From positions 320,630,175-320,694,174 of the forward strand of contig NC_085136.1 in assembly GCF_035046485.1 (NCBI RefSeq): a DNA stretch of 64,000 nt, in the 5' to 3' direction. The notes beneath the pieces were generated by a model. The model was not told the origin of the DNA. It made no database searches and worked only from the letters and a program-made list of their open reading frames with translations. This document shows, piece by piece, positions 50,130 to 60,924 of this stretch. Both the position numbers and the translations under genes were made by a program. Numbering within the stretch: position 1 is the first letter of the stretch; each line of letters starts with the position of its first letter. This DNA comes from Aedes albopictus (taxonomy: Eukaryota; Arthropoda; Insecta; Diptera; Culicidae).

Positions 50130-51260
50130 TAGAGGAGATCACGGACTCTCCGATAGTACGTATTCGCTCCAGTAGGTGGCGCTAGTGATTATAAACATTG
50201 TGCTTTGATAGGTGTTTCGTCAACAGCCATTGCCAATATCGTCGCGCTCGTATCTTGAGAATCCAACTACATAGAAAAATTTTGTCTTCAGCAAAGTTGA
50301 TCAGGACATCAAGAGCTATCCGATAGTGAACTAGTTGGTTCTGGATTTATCCGTTAGGTGGCGCATCAACAGCTATCCGACAGTGAACTAGTTGGTTGTA
50401 GGTTTGTCCGCTAGGTGGCGCAAGTGGGCTCTAAAAATTCTGAATTTCTGTATCTAGAGAATCAGAAGAATTTCAGAATTTCGTCTTCGACAAGGTCGAT
50501 CAGGACATCAAGAGCTAACCGATATTGAACTAGTTGGTTCTAGGTTTATCCACTAGGTGGCGCTATTGAGTCATAGATATTCTTAACTTCTGTTTCTTAA
50601 CAACCAGAATACATAGAAAATTTTTGTCCTCTGCAAAATTGGTCAGGACATCAAGAGCTATCCAATAGTGAGCTAGTTGGTTCTAGGTTTATCCGCTAGC
50701 TGGCGTTAGTGAGTCCTAAAAAATTAAACCTCTGTATCTCGAGAATCCGACTACATAGAAAAATTTCGTCTTCGGCAGGATTGATCAGGACATATAGCTA
50801 TCCGATAGTGAACTAGTTGATTGTAGGTTTGTCCGCTAGGTGGCGCTAGTGGACTCTACAAATTCTGAACTTCTGTATCTCAAATATCAGACTACATAGA
50901 AAAATTTCGTCTTCTGTAAGGTCGATCAGGACATCACAACCTATCCGATAGTGAGCTAGTTGGTTAAAGGTTTATCCGCTTGGTAGCGCTAGTGAGTTTT
51001 ATAAATTCTTAGCTGCTGAATCTCGAAAATCAGGCTTCATAGAAAAAATTCTACTTCATCAAAGTTGATCAGTACATCAAGGGCTAACGGATAGTTAACT
51101 AGTACATTCCAGGTTCATCAACTAGGTGACGCTAGTGAGCCCTACAAATTCTGAAATTCTGTATCTCGAGAATCAGACTACATAAAAGAATTTGGTCGTC
51201 GGCAAAGTTGATCAACACATCAAGGGCTAAAAGATAGTGAAATAGTTGGTTGTGCGATTA
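50130..51260. repeat. 142-bp tandem satellite, about 7 copies
   Basis: GATCAGGACATCAAGAGCTA-type blocks begin at about 50299, 50499, 50640, 50783, 50924, 51067 and 51210. Spacings are 141-143 bp apart from the first (200 bp), where about 57 bp is duplicated (the GTGAACTAGTTGGTT...GGTGGCGC part occurs twice, near 50325 and 50380). Each unit contains GTTGGTT, TTTATCCGCTAGGTGGCGCTAG and ACTACATAGAAAAATT. No coding potential. Confidence 0.92.
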
Positions 51261-51834
51261 TAATCTAGCTAGGTATCAAACAGCCGTCTTATTTCATATA
51301 AACTATTCATATAATTAATAGCTAAATATAATGTTGAAAAACATATAGTATAGTATAATTAGTTATCAACTTGAACTCAATGATAATGCAATTTTCGATA
51401 GCGTGCTATGTGCCATCAATTTGTTATCTTTACTCGGGTTAATTGTGACTCTCATCTCAAAGACATTCGTTTGGGTCGAACGTGCCTCTGGAGCCGACCT
51501 ACTGATGCAAATTATATGTATATGGATAAATTGAACGTAATTTGATAAACTAGAGTCACAGATTAGCAAGTTTTGCTAATACCGTGGAAAATGAAGCATG
51601 TTGCACCGTCTTTCATTCTCCTCTCTTTTTCATGCTCGTTTCTAGAACCATACAACACTTTGTAAACATCAGAGTAATCCAGAGGAATCATGAGCGTTAC
51701 TTTGAAAAAGATTTATGAATTCTTGAAAGAATTTCTCATGAAGTTTCTCTATATATTTTGCACTACAAATCAAGGAAAAAGATTTCTAAAATAAAATGAT
51801 CAATGAAAAGCTTTCTAATCTACTGATGAAAAGC
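51261..51834. other. Unassigned sequence
   Basis: AT-rich sequence between two satellites; no feature recognised. Confidence 0.4.
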
Positions 51835-52660
51835 CTTCCAAGCTTCTGATGAGAAGCCTTCCAAGCTTCTGATGAGAAGCCTTCCAAGCTTCTGATGAGA
51901 AGCCTTCCAAGCTTCTGATGAGAAGCCTTCCAAGCTTCTGATGAGAAGCCTTCCAAGCTTCTGATGAGAAGCCTTCCAAGCTTCTGATGAGAAGCCTTCC
52001 AAGCTTCTGATGAGAAGCCTTCCAAGCTTCTGATAAGAAGTCTTCCAAGTTTCTGATGAGAAGTCTTCCAAGCTTCTGATGAGAAGCCTTCCAAGCTTCT
52101 GATGAGAAGCCTTCCAAGCTTCTGATGAGAAGCCTTCCAAGCTTCTGATGAGAAGCCTTCCAAGCTTCTGATGAGAAGCCTTCCAAGCTTCTGATGAGAA
52201 ACCTTCCAAGCTTCTGATGAGAAGCCTTCCAAGCTTCTGATGAGAAGCCTTTCAAGCTTCTGGTGAGAAGCCTTCCAAGCTTCTGATGAGAAGCCTTCCA
52301 AGCTTCTCATGCGCAGCCTTCCAAGCTTCTGATGAGAAGCCTTCCAAGCTTCTGATGAGAAGCCTTCCAAGCTTCTGATGAGAAGCCTTCCAAACTTTTG
52401 ATCAGAAGCCTTCCAAATATCTGATAAAAAGCGTTTCAAGCTTCGAATGAGAAGCCTTCTAAGCTTTTGATGAGAAGCCTTCCAAGCTTCTGACCAGAAG
52501 CCTTCCAAGCTTCTGATGGGAAGCCTTTCAAGCTTCTAATGAGAAGGCTTCCAAGTTTCTAACGAGCAGCCTTCGAAACTTCTGATGGGAAGCCTTCCAA
52601 GCAACTTATGAGAAGCTTGTCAAGTCTCTGATGAAAAGCCTTCCTAGCTTCTGATTCCAA
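51835..52660. repeat. 23-bp minisatellite, about 36 copies
   Basis: The unit is AAGCCTTCCAAGCTTCTGAT plus GAG (23 bp). Units between about 51840 and 52390 are nearly identical; those near the right end diverge. Because 23 is not a multiple of 3, each frame cycles through the unit every 69 nt and yields the same 23-residue peptide repeat (EGFSSEAWKASHQKLGRLLI...). The unit has no minus-strand stop in any phase, so all three minus frames stay open. This is sequence geometry, not evidence for a protein. Confidence 0.95.
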
Positions 52661-52984
52661 GTAACAACCTTGATTATATTTGGTTTTATTTGAATGTATG
52701 ATAGTTTTATCAATGCATTGCATAGTCAAATAGAGCTTATAATAGTTTCTGCTTATTACAAGTATTTTCCCGCAATCTGTGGTTTTAGAAAGATTTTCAA
52801 GAATACTTAGGGTTCATTACATAAAACCACAAATACAATAAGAACTGTTAACCTTAATGTTAGTTTTAAGAACTGGAGAAGCTTCTGCAGATACAAATAG
52901 ACGAATTTCTTGATAATTTGCAAAAATCGTGAAACATTTTAAATTTTCTAAAAGTATCGCTAAAAAAGGTCTGAATAAGTTCTA
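52661..52984. other. Unassigned AT-rich sequence
   Basis: No clear feature; begins with CCAAGTAACAA, similar to the end of the small hairpin at 14739, but no matching second end was found. Confidence 0.35.
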
Positions 52985-53560
52985 AGCAAAATTTCCTCTG
53001 GAACTGCATATTCTAAAGACATCATTGGAGGAATTCTTGGAGAAATCTCTTAAGAAATTCCAGCAGAAGTTCTTGAGAAATTTGTGGAAGTATTTTCGGA
53101 GAAATTCCAAAGCAAACCTGCAGGATGAAATTCTGACGATTTTCCTGGAAAACTTTCTTCAGAAATGTTTGAAGGAATTCATGGTGGAATACTTGTACAG
53201 CGTTCTGAAACAATCCTTGATGGAATTTCCATATGATTTCCTAAAGGAATCCCACGAGGAATCTTTGTACGAAGTTTTGATAAAATCCGTAGACTAGATT
53301 CTAGATAAATCTTTTTAGAAATTTTCGAAGAAGGCCCAAGGAAAATCCGTGGAAGAATATATGAGAGATTTTTTGAAGAAATGTTCAGAAATACGATGCA
53401 TTTAACCTGGAGAATCCTTCAGAGGAATTCTTGTTAAGATCATTCTTGGAAACGAGATTTCTATTCATATGTTAATTCCGAAAAAAATAAGATAAATCAC
53501 GAAAGAATCGCTAAAGCAATTTCTGGCGATGTCCTTGGAGGTAATCCTGGAGCTTCACAA
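52985..53560 (+). repeat. Degenerate GGAATTC-type repeat
   Basis: Variants of GGAGGAATTCTTGGAG and GAAATTCCAGCAGAAG repeat irregularly, in the same sense as 39000-41170. The 90-codon plus frame inside it is a by-product. Confidence 0.7.
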
Positions 53561-53655
53561 CTGTATAATCATATTCGCATTTTGCTCTCTAGTTGTTCGG
53601 ACAGACACATAAAACTTGCCAAGCATTAAAACAAATTTCTTCAAACAAACATTAA

Positions 53656-53785
53656 CCCTTAAAGGCGCACGACAATAAAAAACTGATTTAAAAAATAAAT
53701 TAATAATTAATAATAAAAATGAAGGTCAATTATTTTGGAGCGTTTTTAGGTATGTTGTTTTAAAACAACATTGCGCATTTAAGGG
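53656..53785. mobile_element. Small MITE with CCCTTAAA ends, TTAA target
   Basis: CCCTTAAAGGCGCA at the left and (complement) CCCTTAAATGCGCA at the right, with TTAA at 53652-53655 and 53786-53789. The interior is AT-rich, 130 bp in all. Confidence 0.75.
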
Positions 53786-53789
53786 TTAA

Positions 53790-54934
53790 CGCTCATTACT
53801 CACATGCTTCACTTCAAACTCGTCCTCTTAGGAAACGGTTCAGGCCGATTACAACGTTGTAATTAATTCCGCTTCATGAAACATTTTCTCCCAAGTCACG
53901 TGTTGTTACCCCTGTTCCGCACCTTTCTCCAACGAGATAGTGGAACATCAAACCACACACCGATCGGCATTGAAAATAGGGTCATCATCCCGCTCGCTCA
54001 TCGTTTGTCGTTACATATTGCGTGCGCTGCGCATCGTGCCTCGTAGGCGTTCGATTCGTCCGATCCCATCATAAACCTTCGCTGCTTTCGTTGTTGTCCT
54101 CCAACAACAGAAAAGGTTAAAGTGTTTAAATTAAAAATAAGGTCACGTGTCGGACTTGTGCCAACCCGCCACCACCGCCACCCTCGGGATCGTCATTGCT
54201 GGTTTCCGGCTGCCAATGATAATAAAGCGCCAACTCACACACGCTCTTCTGGACTGGAGTGAATTTGGTATCCTTGCACGGTTGTGGCGGCGGCGAACGG
54301 CGAACGTATCCTTGATTGAGTACGTGTGATTGGTGACGTGCGTGGTCTTTGTGGCCTGATAGTCGTCCATCCAGCCAGGAACGCTCGCTAAACCGGGAAA
54401 GTTCGGGTGTCGAGGTTTATCGCCGCCGAGTCAAACGCATTTGTTCTGACAGTTTTGCGTGATCTAGATGCGGACAAGTGGATTTAGATTGATTGGATAC
54501 TAGCAATTTTTGAAGTGTGGTTCTTTGGCGGAGATTTCGCTAAATGCCTGATTTTCGAACGAGACCGGCGCATCTAACGCGGTGACAAATTTATCTAGGA
54601 CAAAAACTGGAACCGCCAACGACGACGTTGTGCCTGGGTTATCCCCGAATAACTCCGTTTGTATGTATATGGCTTGGTTGGTCGGTCGCTCGTTCGTTCG
54701 TGCGTCTGTTTTTGTGAAAGAGCAAACAAACACTAATGATCAAACATCTGCCACCATTTGAGCCGGACAGTTTCTATATCTGAATTTTTCACTTTATAAC
54801 GATGTGCCTCTCTAAACAGGCGATAAAAGGGGCGACCCCGCGTGCACAGTGGGTTGCTCTAGAACGAGTGGCGGTCAATATCGATTATGGAAGCTTTGTG
54901 AGGCAATCAAAAAATTACGGGATATAGAAAAGAA
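53790..54934. other. Unassigned, possibly unique sequence
   Basis: Composition is more balanced than in neighbouring repeats and no repeat structure was seen, so this may be unique host DNA. Frames of 60-77 codons show no domain. Confidence 0.35.
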
Positions 54935-55130
54935 GAACCTCGCGGATCGGCAGCGAACACCAACTTTTTGTAGGGTTTTTGTCCGGCGTTCTTGCAAGAC
55001 GCTGTGCCTCCCGTATCCCTCCGGTCTCGGCCGCCTTCTGGATGCTGAGTTTGCCGCAGAGTGCAGCGAGTTAGTGGTTCATCGGCTCTGGAAAAGGAAG
55101 TCCAAAACTGCATGCGAGGGTATGTGGACT
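54935..55130 (-). pseudogene. RTE-clade LINE fragment E (C-terminus)
   Basis: Minus-strand frames match the RTE C-terminal region at 62580-62720: the DNA encodes the same ELAALYGEPSIRKVAKAGRIRW and MPENNPAKLVFATDP stretch with about two-thirds identity in shifted frames (KLVFAADPRG is readable). Short, with frameshifts. Confidence 0.7.
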
Positions 55131-55500
55131 CCTTAGCTGACAAAGGGGAGTAAATCACCACAACCGACGATATCCGCCTCCTCTGCGATGTATCATGACG
55201 CCTGAGCGGAGCAAGGATGAATCCGATGAGGCCTGTTGTCAGTTGCTAAGCAACAGTGACACAGGTGCCGTGGAAGAGTCCAAAATATATACGCGTAACG
55301 GTCTGTCCAAAATACCTGAATTCCCCTACCATCCGTTTAAATAACATCGATTTGACGACAGCGAGGCGTTTTTTATCGGTTTGCACCCCGGATGGGCGGA
55401 GCTAGCAGCGTTGCGCAGCAGGCGCCGGATGACGAACAAGCATATGAAACAAACTCATCATCATCGTTTTCATTCATTAGTTTTTCTCTGACTCTTGTGC
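55131..55500. other. Unassigned sequence
   Basis: No gene or repeat recognised; possibly the upstream part of the Jockey element that follows. Confidence 0.35.
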
Positions 55501-55661
55501 GCATCGAATGCAAATTAGTACTCGGGAAAAGGTTTTAATGTAGTGTAGTGTGCAGTAGTGAAGTACTGTTGGCATATCTCACCGGCGCAAAAAGGCTGCT
55601 GACCAGTCCGGAAACCTTTCGGTCAACACCACAACCAGCACCCCGGAGATAAAGGGGGAAA

Positions 55662-56195
55662 ATGAAGAAGAAGCTAAGCGCCGACGAAGCGTCTATCGTT
55701 GAATCGCTGTTGTCCCACAATCGGTACAGTACTGGTGCAACGGCGGTCAACGATAGCGATCTGGAAGACTTCGGCGAAGATCCGGAAATCCCAACCCAAC
55801 ACCAACGACACTCCACCACGAACCAAGCTGCGGACCACGTCTGACTGCCCTCTGAGCGGAGCTGCGATCGACGACGCGGTGCAATATAAGCGCACAAACT
55901 GCGATGAAGCTCATCAGAGCTCCGACAGGCGGTGCCCCAAGCACGAGGAATTCAAGCGCATCGTAAGCAGGCGTCTACAACCAACCAACCGGGTCGAAGG
56001 AAGGAGAAGGTCCCGGTACTCAGAGCGGAAGATTTTCCGCCACTAAGCGCTGCCGAAAACTGCACAACCAAAGTCACGGTCGGCTGGGGCGGGCAAGGGC
56101 TGGCCAAGTCGACACCCCGTCTATGCAACCGCAGGCGCTGCCGTTCATCCAGGCCGGCGACGACTCCCTGTTTTCCGACGAGTAGCTGGTCATCC
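55662..56195 (+). pseudogene. Jockey ORF1 (gag-like) remnant
   Basis: It starts MKKKLSADEASIVESLLSHN and runs 60 codons before a stop. A second frame continues with QAPQARGIQ and VPVLRAEDFPPLSAAE. The DFPPL motif is typical of Jockey-type gag proteins near the start of the conserved region. The zinc knuckles expected further on are not seen, since the MITE and frameshifts intervene. Confidence 0.55.
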
Positions 56196-56346
56196 CAGTC
56201 AACCAGTGATCGTATAAGATGTTGCGTAAGATGATAAAGTGGAGGCGATATGCGTACATTTCACATGCGCCTAAATGGAGGCATGCACGCATATGGCCTA
56301 CACTTTATCATCTTACGCAACATCTTATACGATTACTGGTTGTCTG
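56196..56346. mobile_element. Fold-back MITE in the Jockey LINE
   Basis: Arms of about 60 bp share ATCGTATAAGATGTTGCGTA and AAGATGATAAAGTG with their complements. The inverted similarity extends to CAGTCAACC/GGTTGTCTG at the edges. The target duplication was not resolved. Confidence 0.8.
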
Positions 56347-56419
56347 GGATCCTGGTCACCTCATGGTCAACTCGTTCCGAACAGCTACGCGCTGTCGTTT
56401 TCATCATCGGTAAATAAGG

Positions 56420-58345
56420 AAACTAAGCCGCTAAACATCGCTATCTGGAACGCTTGCTCACTACGGGCAAAAAAAAATCGAGTTTTCCGGCTTGATCGCA
56501 CCTGCTCTGGGGCGGGTGTTATTACGATCGTCGTCAAAAGGTCCATTCTCTCTCAGCTTCGCGTCTGCACCATCAAGACCCTTAGTGTGGTGGTGGAATC
56601 TTTGACAGCAAACATCCAGTTCGTCACTGTCTACTGCTTTTGACAGTGTAGCACTATTAATGGCTTGCGCAGCAGCTTCAAGAACGACCTGACGGCTATC
56701 ACAAAAACGACCATGCGCTGCAAGGTGCACCATCCGTACGAATCAACTTTCATTTCGCCAGCAGGACATCCTTCCATCCTGGACTTTTTCCTCTCGAACA
56801 TCGCTCTTTTAAAGCCGGTGGCTATCAACGACCTCAGTTAAAGTAAATGCCGCTGTGACCCCCGCTCCATCGTTCCAGCGTAAGGACTACCACCACGTCA
56901 ACTGGGCGGTATACGCTCGTATAGTGGACCAAAACCTCGATGATGACCAGCCGTTCGACACCGTGGAGGACATTGACCGGGCGTTGGAAGGACTCCAGCA
57001 GGCCATACACGTAGACGACGAAGCTAACGTCAGGCGAGTTCCCGTTAGAGGTAAGGTTGTTGCAATTGATGCCCACATCCGACTGCTGATTCGCTCGCGT
57101 AGCATTCGTAGATGTCAATTTCTGACTGACTGACGATCTTCAAAAGAAATACGAAGTGGCTGATCTTACAAGGGAGATCGCTTCCAGAAGGAACCTTGAT
57201 GACCGATCTAGGCCTTTCTGGAATGTGGCAAAGGTTTTCGAACGCACCCCAAACCAATTCGTCCGCTTGAAGATCAGGTTGCGCGATGTGTCCACGATGT
57301 TGATGCCTCTCCTTGTGCCGTCTCACAGGAGATAGGATCACTCCACAGGAAATTTGCACAGTACTGAAGTTTTCGAAGAACATAAAGGCCCCCGGGTTTG
57401 ACGGGATCTGTAATCTCATACTAAAACGCCTTAACAACAAAGTTTTTGAATTTTTGAACAACGTCTTCAACAGATGCTTGGAATTACAATACTTTCCGAG
57501 CATCTGGAAAATGTCAAAGACAATTCCGATCTGCAAACCCAGGACGAACCCAACAGCGCCTTCAAGCTACAAACCAATTAGCTTGCTTTAAGCACTGAAC
57601 AAATTGTTTGAAAAACTTGTCCTCAATCGTTTTAATGACTTTGTAGAGGAACATCACATTCTCCTGCACGGAAAAGCTTGAGTTTAAGAGGGGACATTCC
57701 ACCACCTATCAGTTGGTGAGTGTTTAGCGGCGAGGAATTAGCATCGAAAGCAACAGAGCTGTATCCAAGTCCATGGCCATGACATTATTGGATGTTGAAA
57801 AGGCGTTCGAAAATGTATGGCAGAATGGGCTTTCATATACAAGCTCAGTGGTTTTAATTTTCAATGTACCTCATTAAAATCGTTCGAGCCACCTTCAACA
57901 AAGTGCCACAAAGCAGCCTTCTAGGCCAAACTACTCTTCGGACAATCCTTCTTCTTGGAGATGGTTACATGTTCTTCCTGTTCGCAGACGACACAGTCAT
58001 TTCCGTCAAGAGTAGGATGCCTCACGAGATAACCCACAAGCTCCAGCGGTGCCTTGATGTTTTTGATGACTTTGCAACGACAAAGAAGATCAAGATCAAT
58101 GCCTCAAACAAAAAAAAAAAACAAACCATAATGTTCCTTCAACAGCAATCACCTAAACTAAAATCTCCTGAGTCTTGCACTGTCATCATGAACGGTAGTT
58201 GAGTGGTCCACCGATGTCATCTACCTCGGAATGCTGTTTTCCGAAAAATTACTGTGTCGCTCCCACGTTGAAAAACATTACTAACCCAACAAACCAACTA
58301 AAACGCTGGCTTGAGCTCTTCGAACAACTCCCTCAAATTTCCTCA
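56420..58345 (+). pseudogene. Jockey ORF2 remnant: endonuclease and RT
   Basis: In changing frames: LNIAIWNACSLRAKK (endonuclease start, 56430), YHHVNWAVYARIVDQNLDDDQPF (56890), RPFWNVAKVFERTPNQFVRLK (57210), KAPGFDGICNLILKRLNNK (57390), FPSIWKMSKTIPICKPRTNP and SSYKPISLL (57500-57590), and FLFADDTVISV with the FADD palm box (57980). NASNKKKKQTIMF follows. Many frameshifts and stops make it non-functional. The block order is that of Jockey-clade (Juan-like) RTs. Confidence 0.8.
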
Positions 58346-59050
58346 GTTGCATTGGTCTCCTGTACCTACATTGTAGACGTCCTTCAGGAGCTTATTGAAG
58401 TGTTGTTTCCACCATTCGATCACCTTCCAGCCGTCCGTTAAGTCATATCCCTGCATATTTCGGTTCGCGACGTGAATCCAATGAGGGGTACGTTGAGCTT
58501 CTGGTAGAACTTCCATGTTTCTTGGGAACCGCACAGCTGTTCCATTTCTTCGTACTCCGTTTCTTTCAGACAATCGCTCTGCACTCCTTCATCATTCATA
58601 TAGTCGGCTCCTTTCTACGTACCTGACGGTACTTTCGACTGCGTCTTATGACCGCTTTTACTGTTCTCCAGCAGTCTTGTAAAGCAGCCTCATCGAACTC
58701 ACCCTCATCTGGCAACGCTTCTGCGCGTATGCTGAGGCGACATCCGGTTTTTTCAACCGCTCCTTGTTGTACCGTGGAGATAGTCGGTACCGTAAGTTGT
58801 TGATGATGGAGAGTTTTGGGCGCACTTTGATCATCACCAGATAGTGATCGGAGTCGATGTTTGAGCCACGATAGGTTCTGGCGTTCATCGAAGTCAAACG
58901 CCGCGGCTCAACATCGTGCGGCTGTGAAACGTAAAAGTGGCTCAAAACTACGCGCAGCAGTTAGCAGTGCCCCTACCTACGAAAGAGCAGCTTGGTGCAG
59001 CTACACTAGAAGATGGCTGGTGGGACATCCGATCTGCCATAGGTAGTATC
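58345..59050 (-). pseudogene. RTE-clade LINE fragment F
   Basis: On the minus strand, ARTYRGSNIDSDHYLVMIKVR (endonuclease end, SDHYLV motif) lies near 58870 and LKKPDVASAYAQKRCQ near 58730. Near 58500-58370 are MQGYDLTDGWKVIEWWKQHFNKLL and VYNVGTGDQ, the linker before the RT. It covers the middle of ORF2 only. Confidence 0.75.
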
Positions 59051-59065
59051 TCGACTCCAGCACTA

Positions 59066-59620
59066 CACACCAAAACAGCAAAAGAAATGGATGAATCTCA
59101 GCAACATTTTTGCTGAATTTTAACAACGTTGCTGATCAACTGTCAAAATTGCTGGATGGTTCAGGAAGTTTAAAAAAAACTGCTGATACACATTAATTCG
59201 TATTGCTGAAGGCAATTAGCACAAAAAATAACAGCAAAGTTTGCCGAATACACTGAAGTTTTTTTTACGCGGTTTTTTTTACGCGGTTTTTTTTTACGCG
59301 GTTTTTTTACACGGTCCGTCCTAAAAAAACCGCGTTATTTCAAGACCCGTCGTAAAAAAAACCGCGTTATTTCAAAAACCGTCGTAAAAAAAATCCGCGT
59401 TTTTTCAAAAACACGCGTAAAATAGTCAGCACCACATCTAAAGTGACTTGATTTTTTTTACGACGTTTTTTGAAATAACGCGGTTTTTTTTTACGACGGG
59501 TCTTGAAATAACGCGGTTTTTTTTTACGACGGGTCTTGAAATAACGCGGTTTTTTTTACGCGGGACCATTACCGTCGTAAAAAAAACTTCAGTGTACCAG
59601 TAAAAAAAGTTTGCAGTGTA
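59066..59620. mobile_element. Possible TIR element enclosing a TA MITE
   Basis: CTACACACCAAAAC on the left resembles the complement of the right end CTACACTGCAAACT. AGCAACATTTTTGCTG-type repeats lie inside. It separates RTE fragment F from fragment G and was itself hit by the element at 59251. The ends are short, so this is tentative. Confidence 0.45.
59251..59594. mobile_element. TA-flanked element made of TTTTTTACGCGG units
   Basis: CACTGAAGTTTTTTTTACG is inverted at the right end. TA lies at 59249-59250 and 59595-59596. The interior is alternating TTTTTTTACGCGG and CCGCGTTATTTCAAGACCCG units in both orientations, giving strong self-complementarity. No coding capacity; the minus-strand KKNRVIS repeat frame is a by-product. 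Confidence 0.85.
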
Positions 59621-60267
59621 GGTTTTGCGACTCCGAATCACAGAAACGATTGGTACGACGGCGAATGCGAACAACGAGAAGAAGAGAAGAATGCAGCATG
59701 GGCGAGAATTCTGCAACGCTGTACGAGAGCGAATGGGGCACGTTATAGATAGGGGCGGAACAGGCAGAACTCAGTCTACCGGAGGAAGAAGCGCCAGCAA
59801 GAAGAACGAGATTGCGAAGCGATGGAAGAACTGTACCGCGCTGAGGACTCACGGAAGTTCTACGAGAAGCTGAATCGCTCACAGAGGCTTTGTGCCACAA
59901 GCCGACATGTGCCGAGACATTGACGGGAATCTTCTCACGAATGAGCGTGATGTAGTCGAGGAGTGGCGGCAGCATTACAATGAACACCTCAATGACGACG
60001 TTGCAAGCATCGAAGATGGCATGATAACAGATTTAGAAGTGCGCCGGACGAAAAATTTCCGGCCCCTAAACTCCAAGACATTGAGGAGGAAGTTGGTCGG
60101 TTGAAAAACAGTACAGCCGCTGGAGCAGATCAACCACCAATTAAGTTTTTGAAATACAGTGGAAAAGCACTGGTGAGAGCACTATGCGGGGTCTTTGCCA
60201 AGATTTGTGAGGAGGAAGTTACAACGGAGGAATACAAAAAGGGTGACAAGTTGGATTGCAGGAACTA
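59621..60267 (+). pseudogene. RTE-clade LINE fragment G, linker and fingers
   Basis: Broken plus frames: FCDSESQKRL, RKFYEKLNRSQRGFVPQADMCR-type blocks, NLLTNERDVVEEWRQHYNEHL (59935), EEEVGRLKNSTAAGADQPPIKFLKY (60080), ALVRALCGVFAKICEEE and [12 protein letters not shown] (60250). It is cut inside the next codon by the MITE at 60268 and continues at 60481. Confidence 0.8.
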
Positions 60268-60480
60268 TTGTGCGTTTAGCACTAAATTGATTTCCGACAA
60301 ACCTTCATTGACTTCCGCTGCCTTTCCTATGCGTTAAACATAACGTCGGAAGTAGTGCACTGTACAGTAAATCTGGTTTTCTTTACAGCGCCCTACTTCC
60401 GACGTTATGTTTAACGCATAGGAAAAGCAGCGGAAGTCAATGAAGTTTTTTCGGAAATCAATTTAGTGCTTAACGCACAA
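60268..60480. mobile_element. Fold-back MITE precisely splitting an RTE
   Basis: The arms are about 85 bp, near identical, with ends TTGTGCGTT and AACGCACAA. They share ATGCGTTAAACATAACGTCGG. TA at 60266-60267 and 60481-60482. Removing the element and one TA restores the RTE reading from RNY to the RTITLMSAAYN-type block, which proves the insertion boundaries. Confidence 0.93.
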
Positions 60481-60712
60481 TATCGTACGATCACACTAAT
60501 GAGTGCTGCCTACAATATACTCTCTCAAATTTTATGCCGCTGTCTATCACCGATTGCATGAGAGTTCGTGGGACAATATCAGGCTGAATTCATGGGTGAA
60601 CGCGGTACAATGGATCAGATGTTCGCCATCCACCAGGAGTTGCAAAAATGCCGCGAGTACAATGTGCCCACACATCACTTGTTCATCGATTTTAAATCGG
60701 CGTATGATCGAT
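60481..60712 (+). pseudogene. RTE fragment G, continued
   Basis: After the MITE: RTITLMSAAYNILSQI, EFVGQYQAEFMGERGTMDQMF and KCREYNVPTHHLFIDFKSAYDR, ending at the SINE at 60713. Several substitutions and a stop. The C-terminal part resumes at 62911. Confidence 0.8.
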
Positions 60713-60920
60713 ACGTCTTCGTGGCTGTGCGGTCAGCGGCGCCAGCTGTTTAGGCGTATTGTAAACTACGGAGTGTGGGTTCGATTCCCACTCCAGTCGG
60801 TTAAAACTTTTCGTCAAACGAAAAATTTATCATTGGACCACTGGGTGTTGTGAAAGTTGTCCGTTGTCTTGTGTAAGTTATGTTCAGTCTGTACAGCCTC
60901 TGGCTGAGGACAGTATGTAG
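60713..60920 (+). mobile_element. tRNA-derived SINE, family 2
   Basis: The head has GGCTGTGCGGTCAGCGGCG (A-box region) and GTGGGTTCGATTCCCACTCC (B-box), the body has AAAACTTTTCGTCAAACG and GGACCACTGGGTG, and the end has GTCTGTACAGCCTCTGGCTG. Related to 21449-21628. It abuts the 5'-truncated RTE that starts at about 60925. Confidence 0.75.
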
Positions 60921-60924
60921 TGTA

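Larger units (their letters stand above)
55500..58345 (+). mobile_element. Jockey-clade LINE, degenerate
   Basis: A leader of about 160 bp is followed by an ORF1 remnant and an ORF2 remnant with endonuclease and RT blocks on the plus strand. A MITE at 56196-56346 interrupts the junction. The 3' end is lost: at 58345 a reversed RTE fragment begins. It is a different copy, and probably a different family, from the Jockey-like remnant at 1560. Confidence 0.75.

Noticed and set aside
50130..52660. CRISPR array
   Set aside because: The 142-bp and 23-bp repeats are head-to-tail with no unique spacers, and the genome is eukaryotic.
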